Shown: positions 38,680-47,797, numbered from the stretch's first letter. The stretch: DNA of 64,000 nucleotides from Bacteroidia bacterium (GCA_027493955.1 JAOSJT010000001.1:3211131-3275130); one strand, 5' to 3'. Notes: generated by a model from the letters alone, not told the origin. Numbers and translations are program-made.

Positions 38680-40746
38680 TCAGCGAACGACCTGCATGAT
38701 GTTCATTCCAGTGATGCGGCCGCCGTCCATGAGACGATAGGTGTACATACCGGGACGCAATCCGGAGACGTCGATGCGCGCCTGGGTGTGGCCCGGAGCT
38801 ATAGTCATCGTCTGCGCAAGACGACCGGCGATGTCGTAGATCTCAAGCCGACGTTCACGCGCCGCGGCTCCCAGCTGTATCAGGGAGAACTCGCTGGCGG
38901 GATTGGGATAGTTCTGCGTCAGCGTGAGGGACGCGACGGCACCATCGAATTCCACCGAGCTGATAATACCGTGGAACCACTGCCACACCAGCTTCATCAG
39001 CTCCTCGCGCACGGTGGCGTCCGCAACCTGTTCAATACCAAAGCCAAGATTCACGGTTTTAAAGTCGTTCTTCGCTCCCCGAATCATCGCCCCCGCAGTC
39101 GGGTCGCTTCCGTAGTATGCGACGGTGACGCCCTCCGGCGTCGGTCGGAGATTGTCCGGATAGAAGTACGGTACGCCCTGAGTATTGCTGCCGTACACAT
39201 TCTGCAAACGGAAGGATGGTACCTTCCCGAACAGCGGATCGCTGCCGACAACCGTGACATTGGTGTTGGTTGCCGTGCCGTCACTCACGTAATTCGAGAA
39301 GAGGTAGTTGCGGTAAAACGCGCGCGAAGCCGATGTGCCATGTCCGGCGGCATCGAAGGTATCCCAACCAAGATCCTGTCCGGCAATGAAGAGATTGCCG
39401 CCGGTATTGAGATGTGTGATGAAGGCGGATGAAAGCTCGGCCGTGAGCGCGGGGAAGGCCCAGCCGACGTTGTAGTATATATGTTTCACGTCGTCAAGCT
39501 TTCCGAGCTTCCAGCCACGCTGAAATAACGAAAGACTTGTGGAAGCGATGGTTGTGCTTCCGCCGACGCGCAACCCCCCGAGATAGGCAGCCTCAAAATC
39601 CGCTGCGTTCGTTCCATCATCCGCGCCCCAGCTGTTGTCATTGTTGATGAGCAGGTCGGTGACGTTCGATATGATGTTGGTGATGGCATGCTGTGGATTG
39701 AGCTCGGTGTTGTCGAGGTTGTGCATAGCCACAGCGTACTCGCCAAGACCCGAAAGCGCGCCCGGGACAACGGCTATACCTACCGGAACACTGGCATTGG
39801 CCGGTACCAATACATCGACATCGGCAGTGGCGGGTGTGCCATCCACACTGAAACTGGCGTTCCAGTCGGCCGGCTGCTCAGCGTTGAAACTGAGCTTCAC
39901 ATTCTGATCGACATCCCCGAGATTCTGTACCAACAAAGAAAAATTGGTTGGCGTCTGGGCGCTTCCTTTCACGAAAATGTCCCCTTCGGTAATCAACTCC
40001 ACCGCAGGCATGAAGGCAGCTGAAGCGTTTATCACTTCCTTGGTGCTTTCGAGCTGAATCCACACGACGGTGAAAATTTTCGACGCGTCCCATTCCGTGT
40101 TCAGATCATATTCGAAATTCAGCGATGTGGTTTGTCCGATCGGCGCCGGAGTGAACGACTGACCGGCGGGAGTGTTGATAAAGCGGCGGAAGACATTCGG
40201 AAAATCCTTCTCGCCATTCGTGCCGGGCGCTGTCGCGTAACTGATGTCGCTTTCGACCACGGCACCCCGCAGCACGAGACCCGCGGTACCGATCTGACCG
40301 AGCGTGGTGACATCAACATCCACCTGGCGTGTGGTGCCATTGGTGTTTTCACGAACCCGGATGCGCAGGGGACTCGTTTCCGAAGCGGCGCGATTGACGA
40401 TGTCCTGCGTCACTCCTGCGGGACCTCCACGGTACTGCCCGCCCAACATGACCATATCGGGTACGCCGGTGACGGTATAGTAGCTTACCCGTGCGGCGAC
40501 GTCCTCTTTATTGTGCGCGTTCATCGGATCGCGGCCCGGCCACACAGTGTGGTAGGCGATATGCAGCATGTTGCCCTTGTTCTTGGCAAGAATGTTGTCC
40601 TGGAATGCGGGATTCTGTCCCGCGCAAGGACCGCAACTGGCATTGGTAAAATGCTCGAAAAGCACTATGCGGCGTGCCTGGGCCAGAAGCTCCGCAGGAG
40701 CGAAGGTCACGGCGATGAGAGACAGAAGCAGAAGCAGTCGTGTCAT
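38680..40746 (-). CDS. Omp28-related T9SS-sorted protein with thioredoxin-like domain
   Basis: This 688-residue protein has a signal peptide (LLLLLSLIAVTFAPAELLAQ). It opens with a thioredoxin-like/Omp28 segment: VLFEHFTNASCGPCAGQNP with the CGPC pair (Cys38, Cys41), and TGVPDMVMLGG containing the cis-Pro region. The central part (about residues 260-590) is beta-rich and unassigned. The C-terminus carries a type A T9SS signal (LTQNYPNPASE, LEIYDIAGR, LRPGMYTYRL). Omp28-like proteins of Bacteroidota are outer-membrane or surface proteins; a redox role is suggested only by CGPC. AAGGAG precedes the start. A terminator follows. Confidence 0.85.
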   Translation of the reverse strand: MTRLLLLLSLIAVTFAPAELLAQARRIVLFEHFTNASCGPCAGQNPAFQDNILAKNKGNMLHIAYHTVWPGRDPMNAHNKEDVAARVSYYTVTGVPDMVMLGGQYRGGPAGVTQDIVNRAASETSPLRIRVRENTNGTTRQVDVDVTTLGQIGTAGLVLRGAVVESDISYATAPGTNGEKDFPNVFRRFINTPAGQSFTPAPIGQTTSLNFEYDLNTEWDASKIFTVVWIQLESTKEVINASAAFMPAVELITEGDIFVKGSAQTPTNFSLLVQNLGDVDQNVKLSFNAEQPADWNASFSVDGTPATADVDVLVPANASVPVGIAVVPGALSGLGEYAVAMHNLDNTELNPQHAITNIISNVTDLLINNDNSWGADDGTNAADFEAAYLGGLRVGGSTTIASTSLSLFQRGWKLGKLDDVKHIYYNVGWAFPALTAELSSAFITHLNTGGNLFIAGQDLGWDTFDAAGHGTSASRAFYRNYLFSNYVSDGTATNTNVTVVGSDPLFGKVPSFRLQNVYGSNTQGVPYFYPDNLRPTPEGVTVAYYGSDPTAGAMIRGAKNDFKTVNLGFGIEQVADATVREELMKLVWQWFHGIISSVEFDGAVASLTLTQNYPNPASEFSLIQLGAAARERRLEIYDIAGRLAQTMTIAPGHTQARIDVSGLRPGMYTYRLMDGGRITGMNIMQVVR

Positions 40747-40838
40747 GGGGTCTCCTTGCGGTGAAATGAGCGATTCAGTGTAAAAACTTTAATATGAAAC
40801 GATAGATGCTTACGGTCAATGGATTAATTGCGTACCCG

Positions 40839-41708
40839 TCAGCGCCGCTCGATTATTTCGGTAACGGTACAGCCGGCGGCACGAAGCAGGCTGAGAATGC
40901 CCTCTTCACCCGGTAGATGCCCCGCACCCACAGCGAACAGCGTCGACCGCTTGCCGGCGAACTCGAGTATGCGCGGGATCCACCTGTGGTTACGTTCCCG
41001 CAGCAAGGCATCGTCGTAGCGGCCGTACTCCGACTCGCTCTCCTGTGCCAGGGCGAGCAATGTGTCGAGATCGGCGCGTGCGTACGCGTCGTCAAGACGG
41101 CGGAAGGACTCGCGGGTTTTGTCCATTTCGCGAATCATATCCAGCACCATGTGTGCCTGCTCGCGCAACGGAATCGTGGCGAATGCGTGAAACTGCTCTT
41201 CCACGGTTTCGATACCGACTATCTCCTTCCCTTTCGCTTTGGCCACGGCCATGAGTCGGTCCTCATATGCGACGGGCGTGCAGCCGAGTACTTTCCCGAT
41301 CAGAAGTCCTATGAGGAACAGCGGCCGCATGGACTCGACATTGGGGATGGCCATGGACACGGAGTCACGCAGATAGCTGCTGAGGGTATCGTACGCACCT
41401 TCGGAGAGGAGAACGCGCAGAGAGCTGTCCCGAGGCATGAAAGCATATTTCGCGATTCCCCCGGGCAACGCAGGATCGTCGAGGTCCAATTCCAGCGCGA
41501 GCACTTCCGCAGTGTTGACCGCTTCGAGGAGCGCATCGGAGAAGCGAATGTCCTTTGCGCAGCGCGCGTGCATGGTGCCGAATACCCACGATGGCGCGTC
41601 CGTTCCGGGTATTTCAACACGCCAGAGGAGGGATTGGGCGGAAGCAAATGCGGGAATCAGAATGAGGAGAGAGAGCAAAAGTGCGACGGTCGATCGAACG
41701 AAAGACAT
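40839..41708 (-). CDS. TraB/GumN family protein
   Basis: The 289-residue protein is exported (MSFVRSTVALLLSLLILIPAFASA signal). It shows the TraB/GumN/Tiki features: a GTMHARC motif near the mature N-terminus, LALELDLDD with conserved acidic residues, EIVGIETVEEQF, and FAVGAGHLPGEEGILSLLRAAG near the end. The family is related to metalloproteases of the Tiki/PrgY group. I chose ATG 41708 because it follows GAGGA; the frame continues to a TTG at 41732. It faces away from the two-component genes. Confidence 0.88.
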   Translation of the reverse strand: MSFVRSTVALLLSLLILIPAFASAQSLLWRVEIPGTDAPSWVFGTMHARCAKDIRFSDALLEAVNTAEVLALELDLDDPALPGGIAKYAFMPRDSSLRVLLSEGAYDTLSSYLRDSVSMAIPNVESMRPLFLIGLLIGKVLGCTPVAYEDRLMAVAKAKGKEIVGIETVEEQFHAFATIPLREQAHMVLDMIREMDKTRESFRRLDDAYARADLDTLLALAQESESEYGRYDDALLRERNHRWIPRILEFAGKRSTLFAVGAGHLPGEEGILSLLRAAGCTVTEIIERR

Positions 41709-41945
41709 GGTGATCCTCGATTGAATCTTCAATCATACGAAACATGCGCACGACGATCAACGTCTCTACGCTCCAGGCCGGGCGCCGTTTGCAGGAGAAC
41801 CGCAGGTGCTCTGAGCATGTCGGCAACGAAGAACCGGGGGAAACGAACGCTTGACCATGGGTGGAAGCTTCCTGTTCCTGCCGGGTTGAGCTGTTCCCGC
41901 AGATCGTCAATCCGTATATTGGAGGAATTATCAGGATGCAATGGA

Positions 41946-42620
41946 ATGCGTATTCTTATCATAGAAGACGAGCGCAAAGTAGCGGATTTCGTTTCCCGGG
42001 GACTGTCCGAGGCCGGCCATGCCGTCCATGTGGTATACGACGGCCCGAAGGGGCTGGAACGCGCACGAGCAGACAACTACGATCTTCTCATTCTTGATGT
42101 TATGCTTCCGGGAATGGACGGTTTTGAGATCCTCGAACAATTGCGCTCGGAGGGTAGTCCTTCCCGCATTTTGCTTCTCACCGCGCTTGAGCAGACGCAG
42201 GATAAAATCCGGGGATTGAATCTCGGAGCGGACGATTACCTCACCAAACCGTTCGACTTTGAGGAGTTGATCGCCCGTGTGAATGCGTTGCTCCGCCGCG
42301 GTAACCAGGTGCAACAGGACCGCTACGAGGTGGCTGATCTCACATTGGACATACGAACCCAGGTGGTAATCCGTGCGGACAGGCGCATTGATTTAACGCA
42401 TCGTGAATTCATGTTACTACGGTATCTGTTCGAGCACCGGGATCAGGTAATCTCGCGCGCGATGATCGGACGTCAGGTTTGGAATCTGGGTTACGAAACC
42501 GGCACGAATGTCATCGATGTGTACATCAATTACCTCAGACGAAAAATCGATGACGGGTTTGAACACAAGCTCATACAGACCGTCCGCGGTCAGGGATATC
42601 GGTTCGGGGACGCCCCATGA
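41946..42620 (+). CDS. OmpR-family response regulator
   Basis: The 224-residue protein has a receiver domain with the acidic pocket IIEDE, phospho-acceptor Asp51 (LILDVMLPGMDG), switch Thr (LLLTALEQ) and Lys (LTKPFDF). A winged-helix DNA-binding domain follows (LTHREFMLLRYLFEH and VYINYLRRKIDDG, ending VRGQGYRFG). The frame is open far upstream, but ATG 41946 gives the canonical MRILIIEDE start after GGAGG. The stop overlaps the kinase gene start by ATGA. An 11-bp-spaced direct repeat after the kinase (43981-43998) could be its binding site. Confidence 0.95.
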   Translation: MRILIIEDERKVADFVSRGLSEAGHAVHVVYDGPKGLERARADNYDLLILDVMLPGMDGFEILEQLRSEGSPSRILLLTALEQTQDKIRGLNLGADDYLTKPFDFEELIARVNALLRRGNQVQQDRYEVADLTLDIRTQVVIRADRRIDLTHREFMLLRYLFEHRDQVISRAMIGRQVWNLGYETGTNVIDVYINYLRRKIDDGFEHKLIQTVRGQGYRFGDAP

Positions 42621-43975
42621 AGGCCTTATCCTTGCGAACCCGGATTGTCGGGATCTTCGTCATTTTTTACGGGACGCTTTTCGTGATGCTGCTCATGTGG
42701 ATGATGTTCCATCTTCGCGAGGATTTTCTCAAGGAGGTAGACGAGGGAATCGACGCTGCCGCAGCGGACTTGAGTCTCACTCTTGAGCGGGGTGGCTCCG
42801 GGGTGGACTCCCTCGGGCGAGCTCTCGAACAAACATCCGCCCGAATTGCGCTCGCAAGGCATGTGAGTATCGAGCACGAGGGAGGGACGTTATACTCATG
42901 CACAGACTTTCCACCCGAAGCACGTGCGGTCAGGAAAGGCGAGTATGTCACTGTCTTCAGCGATCCCTTGTGGCATCGCGTTCACGTCCGGCAGGTAGGG
43001 ATATACACGCTGACGATTGCAGAAGGGATAACCGCCATGGAGCACACTCTCGAAGAATCCTTTCTCCTCATTATCATCTCGATTCCGATTGTCGTTTTTC
43101 TTTCGGTCATCGGCGGTAATTATGTTGTGCGGAGATTGCTGCACCCCATCGATCAGATAATAACCAAAGCACGACGCATCACCTCGGAGAATCTCGGTGA
43201 GCGTCTGCCACTTCCCGGTGCCAACGACGAAATCGGGAGACTCGTGGACACGCTCAACGAAATGATCGAAAGACTCGAACACTCCTTCACGCAGTTGGAG
43301 CAATTCAGTGCGAATGCCGCGCACGAGCTCCGGACGCCGCTGACGATACTAAAGGGTGAGCTGCAGGTCGCGCTCGACAGTGATCTTGATGGAGATGTGG
43401 CCAAAGCCATACTCGAGAGCAATCTTGAAGAGGTAGATCGTATATCACGCACCGTAGAAAACCTGTTCATGCTCTCGCGCATCGACAATCGTCTTGTGGG
43501 GTACGAGTTCGAAGCTGTGGAGCTTCGGATGCTGCTTGAGGAAATCGTTCAGGGGTGCGCATCGCTCGCTACGCAGCGACAGATCAAACTCAGGTTGGAG
43601 GCCACCGCATCTTGCATCGTACACGGTGACGCGCTCATGCTCATGCAACTGTTTCTCAATCTTGTGGAGAACGCGATCAAGTATAATCATGAGAAAGGAA
43701 GTGTTACCGTCTTATTATCACAATCGGATGCATCCGTTCGGGTCAAGGTATGCGACACGGGAATCGGCATACCCCAAGACCAGCATGCCAGAATTTTTGA
43801 ACGCTTTTACCGGGTGAACAAGCAGCTCACACGCGAACGTAGCGGGGCGGGGCTCGGCCTCAGTCTGGCGCAATGGATCGCGAACATGCACGGCGGCCGG
43901 ATTGCCATAGTCAGTGCTCCTGGCGAGGGGAGTACGTTTACCGTCACTCTTCCAATACACCTCCCCACGAATTAA
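42617..43975 (+). CDS. Sensor histidine kinase
   Basis: The 452-residue inner-membrane kinase has two transmembrane helices (about 10-32 and 147-168) around a periplasmic sensor region of about 115 residues. A HAMP domain (PIDQIITKARRITSENLGERL) follows, then the H-box AAHELRTPLT with phospho-acceptor His236, and an ATPase domain with the N box NLVENAIKYN, G1 DTGIGIP, F box FERFYRV and G2 GAGLGLSLA. It is translationally coupled to the response regulator. The signal sensed is unknown; the next gene encodes an octaheme cytochrome, which makes redox or electron-acceptor sensing a reasonable guess. Confidence 0.95.
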   Translation: MKALSLRTRIVGIFVIFYGTLFVMLLMWMMFHLREDFLKEVDEGIDAAAADLSLTLERGGSGVDSLGRALEQTSARIALARHVSIEHEGGTLYSCTDFPPEARAVRKGEYVTVFSDPLWHRVHVRQVGIYTLTIAEGITAMEHTLEESFLLIIISIPIVVFLSVIGGNYVVRRLLHPIDQIITKARRITSENLGERLPLPGANDEIGRLVDTLNEMIERLEHSFTQLEQFSANAAHELRTPLTILKGELQVALDSDLDGDVAKAILESNLEEVDRISRTVENLFMLSRIDNRLVGYEFEAVELRMLLEEIVQGCASLATQRQIKLRLEATASCIVHGDALMLMQLFLNLVENAIKYNHEKGSVTVLLSQSDASVRVKVCDTGIGIPQDQHARIFERFYRVNKQLTRERSGAGLGLSLAQWIANMHGGRIAIVSAPGEGSTFTVTLPIHLPTN

Positions 43976-43980
43976 TACTG

Positions 43981-44002
43981 CTCTAATTGTCCTCTAATCT
44001 TT
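43981..44002 (+). promoter_or_regulatory. Direct repeat with 11-bp period, candidate OmpR-family site
   Basis: CTCTAAT occurs at 43981-43987 and again at 43992-43998, exactly 11 bases apart, the spacing used by OmpR/PhoB-type regulators. It lies just after the histidine kinase stop and about 200 bases before the cytochrome start. Confidence 0.35.
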
Positions 44003-44207
44003 CCGGCTTCAATTTGCTACAAGACGGGTCCGGATTAACCGGCTTTTCGTACCATGCTAGGCCTGTCAACGGTGCAGGTTGATTCCACCGATTCGATCCG
44101 GTCGGATTACCTTCAGTTTGCAGAACGAACAAAATTACTCCGGGTATCCCGAGCTGTACGAGGCACTCGATCTGAGAACGCGTATGATCTCATTTTCAGG
44201 AGAATCT

Positions 44208-45677
44208 ATGAAAAAACAATCGCTACTGTTAGCAGCTGCAACCACCTTCTTCCTGTGCGTGTTCGTGAACGTCACGGTGGCGCAGGACTATGTCGGTAGT
44301 CAAAGTTGCGCTATGTGCCACAATGCTGTGCACACCGACTGGAAGGCCTCCGGTCATCCGTATAAACTTCAGAAACTGTCCGGCGGACAGCCTCCCGCGT
44401 ATCCCGCCGGACTCTCATCGCGCAAACAGGTAGGCCCGCAGGTGGACTACACCATCCAGCCCGGTGTACCGCAACCCCCTCAAGGGTACTCGTGGGACCA
44501 GATTGGCTGGGTCCTCGGCGGTTATCACTCCAATGCGCGTTTTCTGGATACCGAAGGGTACGTGATCATCGGTCCCGCCGCTCAGTATAATCGACCAACC
44601 AACCGTTATGTGAATTACGAACAGGCAACCCCCGGCAAAAAGCGCTATGATTTCTCCTGTTATCGCTGTCATACGACCGGCGCGAGCAAGGACAAAACAC
44701 CCGCTTTTGAAGCATTCCCCGGCATCGAAGGCAGCTGGGCTGAAACCGGTGTCGGCTGCGAAGGCTGTCACGGGCCCGGCAGCGCGCATGTTGCAAATCC
44801 GACCAACAAGCCTCCGAAAGATGGTCTCGCGACTTGCAACAACTGTCACGCCCGCGACAGAACAGACACGAATCAGCGTGTCGAGTGGCTTCCAATGACG
44901 GTGAACAGTATCGCGACGGGCTTTATCCGTCATCGTGAACAGGGTGATATGATGGCCGCATCGCAGCATGGCAAGGGCTCGATGACCTGCGCAACCTGCC
45001 ACAATCCCCACAAAAGCGTCTATTATGAAGCCGGCGGCATCAAGGCCGCGCCGAATTGCCAAACGTGCCATCCCTCGAAGTCCATACCGGGTCACACCGC
45101 CGCGACGTGCACGGATTGTCACATGCCCAAGGCGGCGAGGAATGCAGACGGCCTCAGTCCGTATGTCTCAGAGCAAAGCGCGCACTTCTGGAAAATTCTC
45201 ACTGATCCGATTACGCGTTTCGACAACCTCGATACAACCTTCGTTGCCGGCAAGAAATACATCAGTGTTGATGGCGACGGGTTATCCGGGATGACACTCG
45301 ACTACACATGTCTCCAGTGTCATGTCAGTCAGGACGTGACATGGGCTTCCGGGTATGCGAAAGACATCCACACTATTGGTGTCAGCGTTGAGAACGTCCA
45401 CGGCTTGCCCACAGCGTTCGGTTTGACGCAAAACTTCCCCAACCCCTTCAATCCGTCCACAACCATCGGCTACAATGTGCCCGTGCGTACCCATGTGCGT
45501 CTCGAAGTACTCGACAGCCAGGGTCGTCTGATCACAACATTGGTTGATCAGACCATGGAGCCGGGACGATACAATGCCGTATTCCACGCGGAATCCACGC
45601 CGAGCGGAATCTACTTCTACCGCATGCAATCGCAGCATGGACCCACGCTGAGCAAGAAGATGGCGCTGGTGAAATAG
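44208..45677 (+). CDS. Octaheme c-type cytochrome with T9SS sorting domain
   Basis: The 489-residue protein has a signal peptide (LLLAAATTFFLCVFVNVTVAQ) and eight CxxCH heme-binding motifs: CAMCH at residue 34, then CYRCH, CEGCH, CNNCH, CATCH, CQTCH, CTDCH and CLQCH. After the last heme comes a full type A T9SS tail (LTQNFPNPFNPSTTIGYNVP, LEVLDSQGR, TPSGIYFYRM), so the hemes should end up on the cell surface or outside. CEGCHGPGSAH and HMPKAARN segments resemble multiheme cytochromes of the c554/NrfA-like pool. Start at ATG 44208 after AGGAG. A strong terminator follows. Electron transfer to an external acceptor is inferred. Confidence 0.93.
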   Translation: MKKQSLLLAAATTFFLCVFVNVTVAQDYVGSQSCAMCHNAVHTDWKASGHPYKLQKLSGGQPPAYPAGLSSRKQVGPQVDYTIQPGVPQPPQGYSWDQIGWVLGGYHSNARFLDTEGYVIIGPAAQYNRPTNRYVNYEQATPGKKRYDFSCYRCHTTGASKDKTPAFEAFPGIEGSWAETGVGCEGCHGPGSAHVANPTNKPPKDGLATCNNCHARDRTDTNQRVEWLPMTVNSIATGFIRHREQGDMMAASQHGKGSMTCATCHNPHKSVYYEAGGIKAAPNCQTCHPSKSIPGHTAATCTDCHMPKAARNADGLSPYVSEQSAHFWKILTDPITRFDNLDTTFVAGKKYISVDGDGLSGMTLDYTCLQCHVSQDVTWASGYAKDIHTIGVSVENVHGLPTAFGLTQNFPNPFNPSTTIGYNVPVRTHVRLEVLDSQGRLITTLVDQTMEPGRYNAVFHAESTPSGIYFYRMQSQHGPTLSKKMALVK

Positions 45678-45698
45678 CATTTGCAACCCCAAAAGAGA

Positions 45699-45733
45699 AA
45701 CCGGAGCTCGATGTTTGAGCTCCGGTTTTTTTT
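45699..45733 (+). terminator. Rho-independent terminator after the octaheme cytochrome
   Basis: AACCGGAGCTC (45699-45709) pairs perfectly with GAGCTCCGGTT (45717-45727) around a 7-base loop and runs into an uninterrupted T-tract. Confidence 0.95.
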
Positions 45734-45885
45734 CTGATGAAAGTCGTTACGACATGGGAAATCCGGTACTCAGCACCCTCGCCAGCCCGTTTCAGAGCGG
45801 CCGTTACAGCGTTTCTTCAGTCCTTCCCCAAGCAGGTATTTGTCGAAGAGAAACACCTTCAGACGTGATTCGGTGCGGGCAGACT

Positions 45886-46563
45886 CTACGGGATTCGAAA
45901 CACGAAACCATCCATGCCTTTCTCGCGCAGGGTCTTCAGCTTCCACAGTGCATCCGCCTCACTCTCGTAGCCGCCCAGTACGAGACGATGGACGAGCTTC
46001 CCGGATACCGTCGCGAGTTGCACATGTGCATCCGGGATCCCCGCTTCCTTGAGCCGATCCATGTGATGGATGAGATTCGCCATATTTTCGAACGATGCGA
46101 TTTGCACACCGTAGCCCCGAAGTTGCTTGCGTTCCAGGTTGACGGCGTAGAACTCGGTATTCCCCTTTTCCTTTGCGAAGTCGGGCCGGTTATCCTGCTC
46201 GATCACTTCCAGCTTTACCTTCGCGGTCCCCGGCTTGATCATGTCTATTTTTGCGGCGGCTCCGCGGGATAGATCGATGATACGTCCTTTGAGATGCGGT
46301 CCATGGTCATTGATGCGGACAACGACGCTGAGGTTATTGGAGAGATTCGTCACTCTGACGAGGGATTGGAGCGGGATAGACTTATGAGCTGCGGTCAGTG
46401 CCCACATATTGTACACTTCTCCGCTTGAAGTTTTTTTTCCGTGAAAATCGCTTCCGTAATACGATGCGATACCGGTTTGGGTAAAACCGGATTGGGCATA
46501 ACCCGTGATGGAAAGCAGCAGCGCGAAGAGCAGTGGGAGCAGCAGGCGGGAGGTGAGTCTCAT
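45886..46563 (-). CDS. rlpA: RlpA-like septal ring lipoprotein/lytic transglycosylase with SPOR domain
   Basis: This 225-residue exported protein has a signal peptide ([19 protein letters not shown]). A double-psi beta-barrel domain follows ([55 protein letters not shown]), including the His and Asp positions of RlpA. A C-terminal SPOR domain ([15 protein letters not shown] to [11 protein letters not shown]) binds denuded peptidoglycan. The start at 46563 excludes an upstream frame that runs through palindromic repeats. No lipobox Cys is visible, so it may be a soluble periplasmic form. Confidence 0.93.
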   Translation of the reverse strand: MRLTSRLLLPLLFALLLSITGYAQSGFTQTGIASYYGSDFHGKKTSSGEVYNMWALTAAHKSIPLQSLVRVTNLSNNLSVVVRINDHGPHLKGRIIDLSRGAAAKIDMIKPGTAKVKLEVIEQDNRPDFAKEKGNTEFYAVNLERKQLRGYGVQIASFENMANLIHHMDRLKEAGIPDAHVQLATVSGKLVHRLVLGGYESEADALWKLKTLREKGMDGFVFRIP

Positions 46564-47029
46564 TGCAATGCGCGGTAATTGAGGATTCCGTTTGGGAGAA
46601 TATAGCGAGCCTCGTCGAGGGATCAAACCGCAAAACGATACCGGGCAGGGAGCGAGGCGCGTTGGGTATCGCTGCATTCCCGCAGCTGAACATGAAATGG
46701 GCGATACATGAATCGCCATAGGAGCGGGAACGCTACCGGAGGTGGGCGTTTCATGAGTCGCCCTTTTCCGGAATCCAGGTAAGAAATGGGCGATACATGA
46801 ATCGCCCATTTCCCACCCCGGAAGCGATTACCATTCCGACAAATCCGCATCCGACACCATACATCCCCCACAAACGCCCCCCTCACTCGCCCTGCCGCAG
46901 CACTCGCTACCCTCTCCCCAGACCCATTTCCACGACTCACCCAAAACGCTCTCTCTCCGCTCGGCCCGCAAGGACCCGGAGTGCCTCTGTTACCATGGAC
47001 GAACGCGAAATCTGTGCGCCCGATCACGC
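46564..47029. other. Repeat-bearing intergenic region between rlpA and the RAYT relative
   Basis: No gene is supported. The left half holds three REP-like palindromes (46695-46811, listed separately). The right half (about 46812-47000) is strikingly C-rich on the plus strand with runs such as CCCCAGACCC, and shows no protein-like signal on either strand. The open frames here translate the repeats. Confidence 0.6.
46695..46811. repeat. Three REP-like palindromes
   Basis: Element 1 (core 46699-46717) and element 3 (46788-46807) share GGGCGATACATGAATCGCC. Element 3 extends to a 28-base near-perfect palindrome from 46784 to 46811. Element 2 (46744-46763) is GGGCGTTTCATGAGTCGCCC. Centres are about 46-50 bases apart. 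The reverse-complement unit of the array at 474-1065 contains GTGGGCGTTCCATGAAGC, closest to element 2, so both loci seem to belong to one palindromic family. Confidence 0.85.
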
Positions 47030-47797
47030 TTACTCGGAAAGATAGATCCTGCCCGGACCCAGATTCCGTATCACCCTGCCCGATCTGTCGCTAATACCAC
47101 CGGCGCCGCCGCCCCGCCGCGCGCCCGTCAGCAGCAACACGCGACCGAGAAACATCGTCTCGCCGAATACTTCCGCCATGGCTCCCGCGGAGACCTGCTT
47201 CACCCTGCGCTTTCCCGCGCCGCCGAATTCCGAGCGCAACGCCGTCTGGAGCGTCGATGCCCGCTGCTCCTTCCTCCGCGACGCCGGGGAAACCACCACG
47301 TGACGCCACTCTTCCCGCAGCGCCGCACAGACCGCGGCGAACTCCTTTTCGTCTGCCAGAACGCATGAGGCGTAACGCCGTGCCCACACGTCACCACCGC
47401 TTGTACCCTGCAGTTCATTGATTCGATGTGCGCTGTTCATCTTCAAATACCCCATGAACACCGGAAGGGTCATGATCCGGCGGTAGTGCACCCATTCATC
47501 GCTGTCTCGCGGCGGCTCCTCCTGAATGTTGCGCCGCTTGGTGATTTCAAGCGCGAGTTCCACCTCTGAGGGACGAATGCTTAGCTCGTGAATACTGATG
47601 CACCGGAAATTCTGCAGCGCCTGACCGAGCACATCGAGAAATGCGCGTCCGATATCGCTGAGCGTGGTCACGCCGTTTTTCGTCGTTCCCAGGATCTCCG
47701 CATCGCCCTCGGTCTTGAAGACGACCAGATGCTTCGCGGGCTGCGAATAGTCATAATCCGGGTCGCGACGCGTGCTCAATTGTGTAAGTCGTTTCAT
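47030..47797 (-). CDS. RAYT (REP-associated tyrosine transposase) relative lacking the HUH motif
   Basis: The 255-residue protein aligns by eye with the Y1/IS200-like RAYT family: RRDPDYDYSQPAKHLVVFKT matches the RAYT opening (Y-D-Y-S-Q-x-G-x-Y-F-V-T), then TTLSDIGRAF. IHELSIRPSEVELALEI lies where active members have a MPNHxHxxI motif. MGYLKMNSAHRINELQGT and DVWARRYASCVLADEKEF match the GT-x-x-VWQRxYY region with the catalytic Tyr (Tyr142). Both metal-binding His residues are replaced by Glu (Glu78, Glu80), so DNA nicking by the usual mechanism should be lost. The last 80 residues are rich in Gly/Arg and unfamiliar. Start at ATG 47797 after GGGAG. Three REP-like palindromes lie about 220 bases downstream, fitting the RAYT-REP pairing. 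Confidence 0.75.
   Translation of the reverse strand: MKRLTQLSTRRDPDYDYSQPAKHLVVFKTEGDAEILGTTKNGVTTLSDIGRAFLDVLGQALQNFRCISIHELSIRPSEVELALEITKRRNIQEEPPRDSDEWVHYRRIMTLPVFMGYLKMNSAHRINELQGTSGGDVWARRYASCVLADEKEFAAVCAALREEWRHVVVSPASRRKEQRASTLQTALRSEFGGAGKRRVKQVSAGAMAEVFGETMFLGRVLLLTGARRGGGAGGISDRSGRVIRNLGPGRIYLSE

Noticed and set aside
37609-39432. 607-codon plus-strand frame
   Set aside because: Antisense to the Fe-S oxidoreductase and Omp28-like genes and crosses a terminator.
40917-41945. N-terminal extension of the response regulator
   Set aside because: Antisense to the TraB/GumN gene; canonical receiver start is at 41946.
46623-47027. 134-codon minus-strand frame near the REP-like palindromes
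   Set aside because: Translates the palindromes and C-rich tract; no ribosome binding site or homology.
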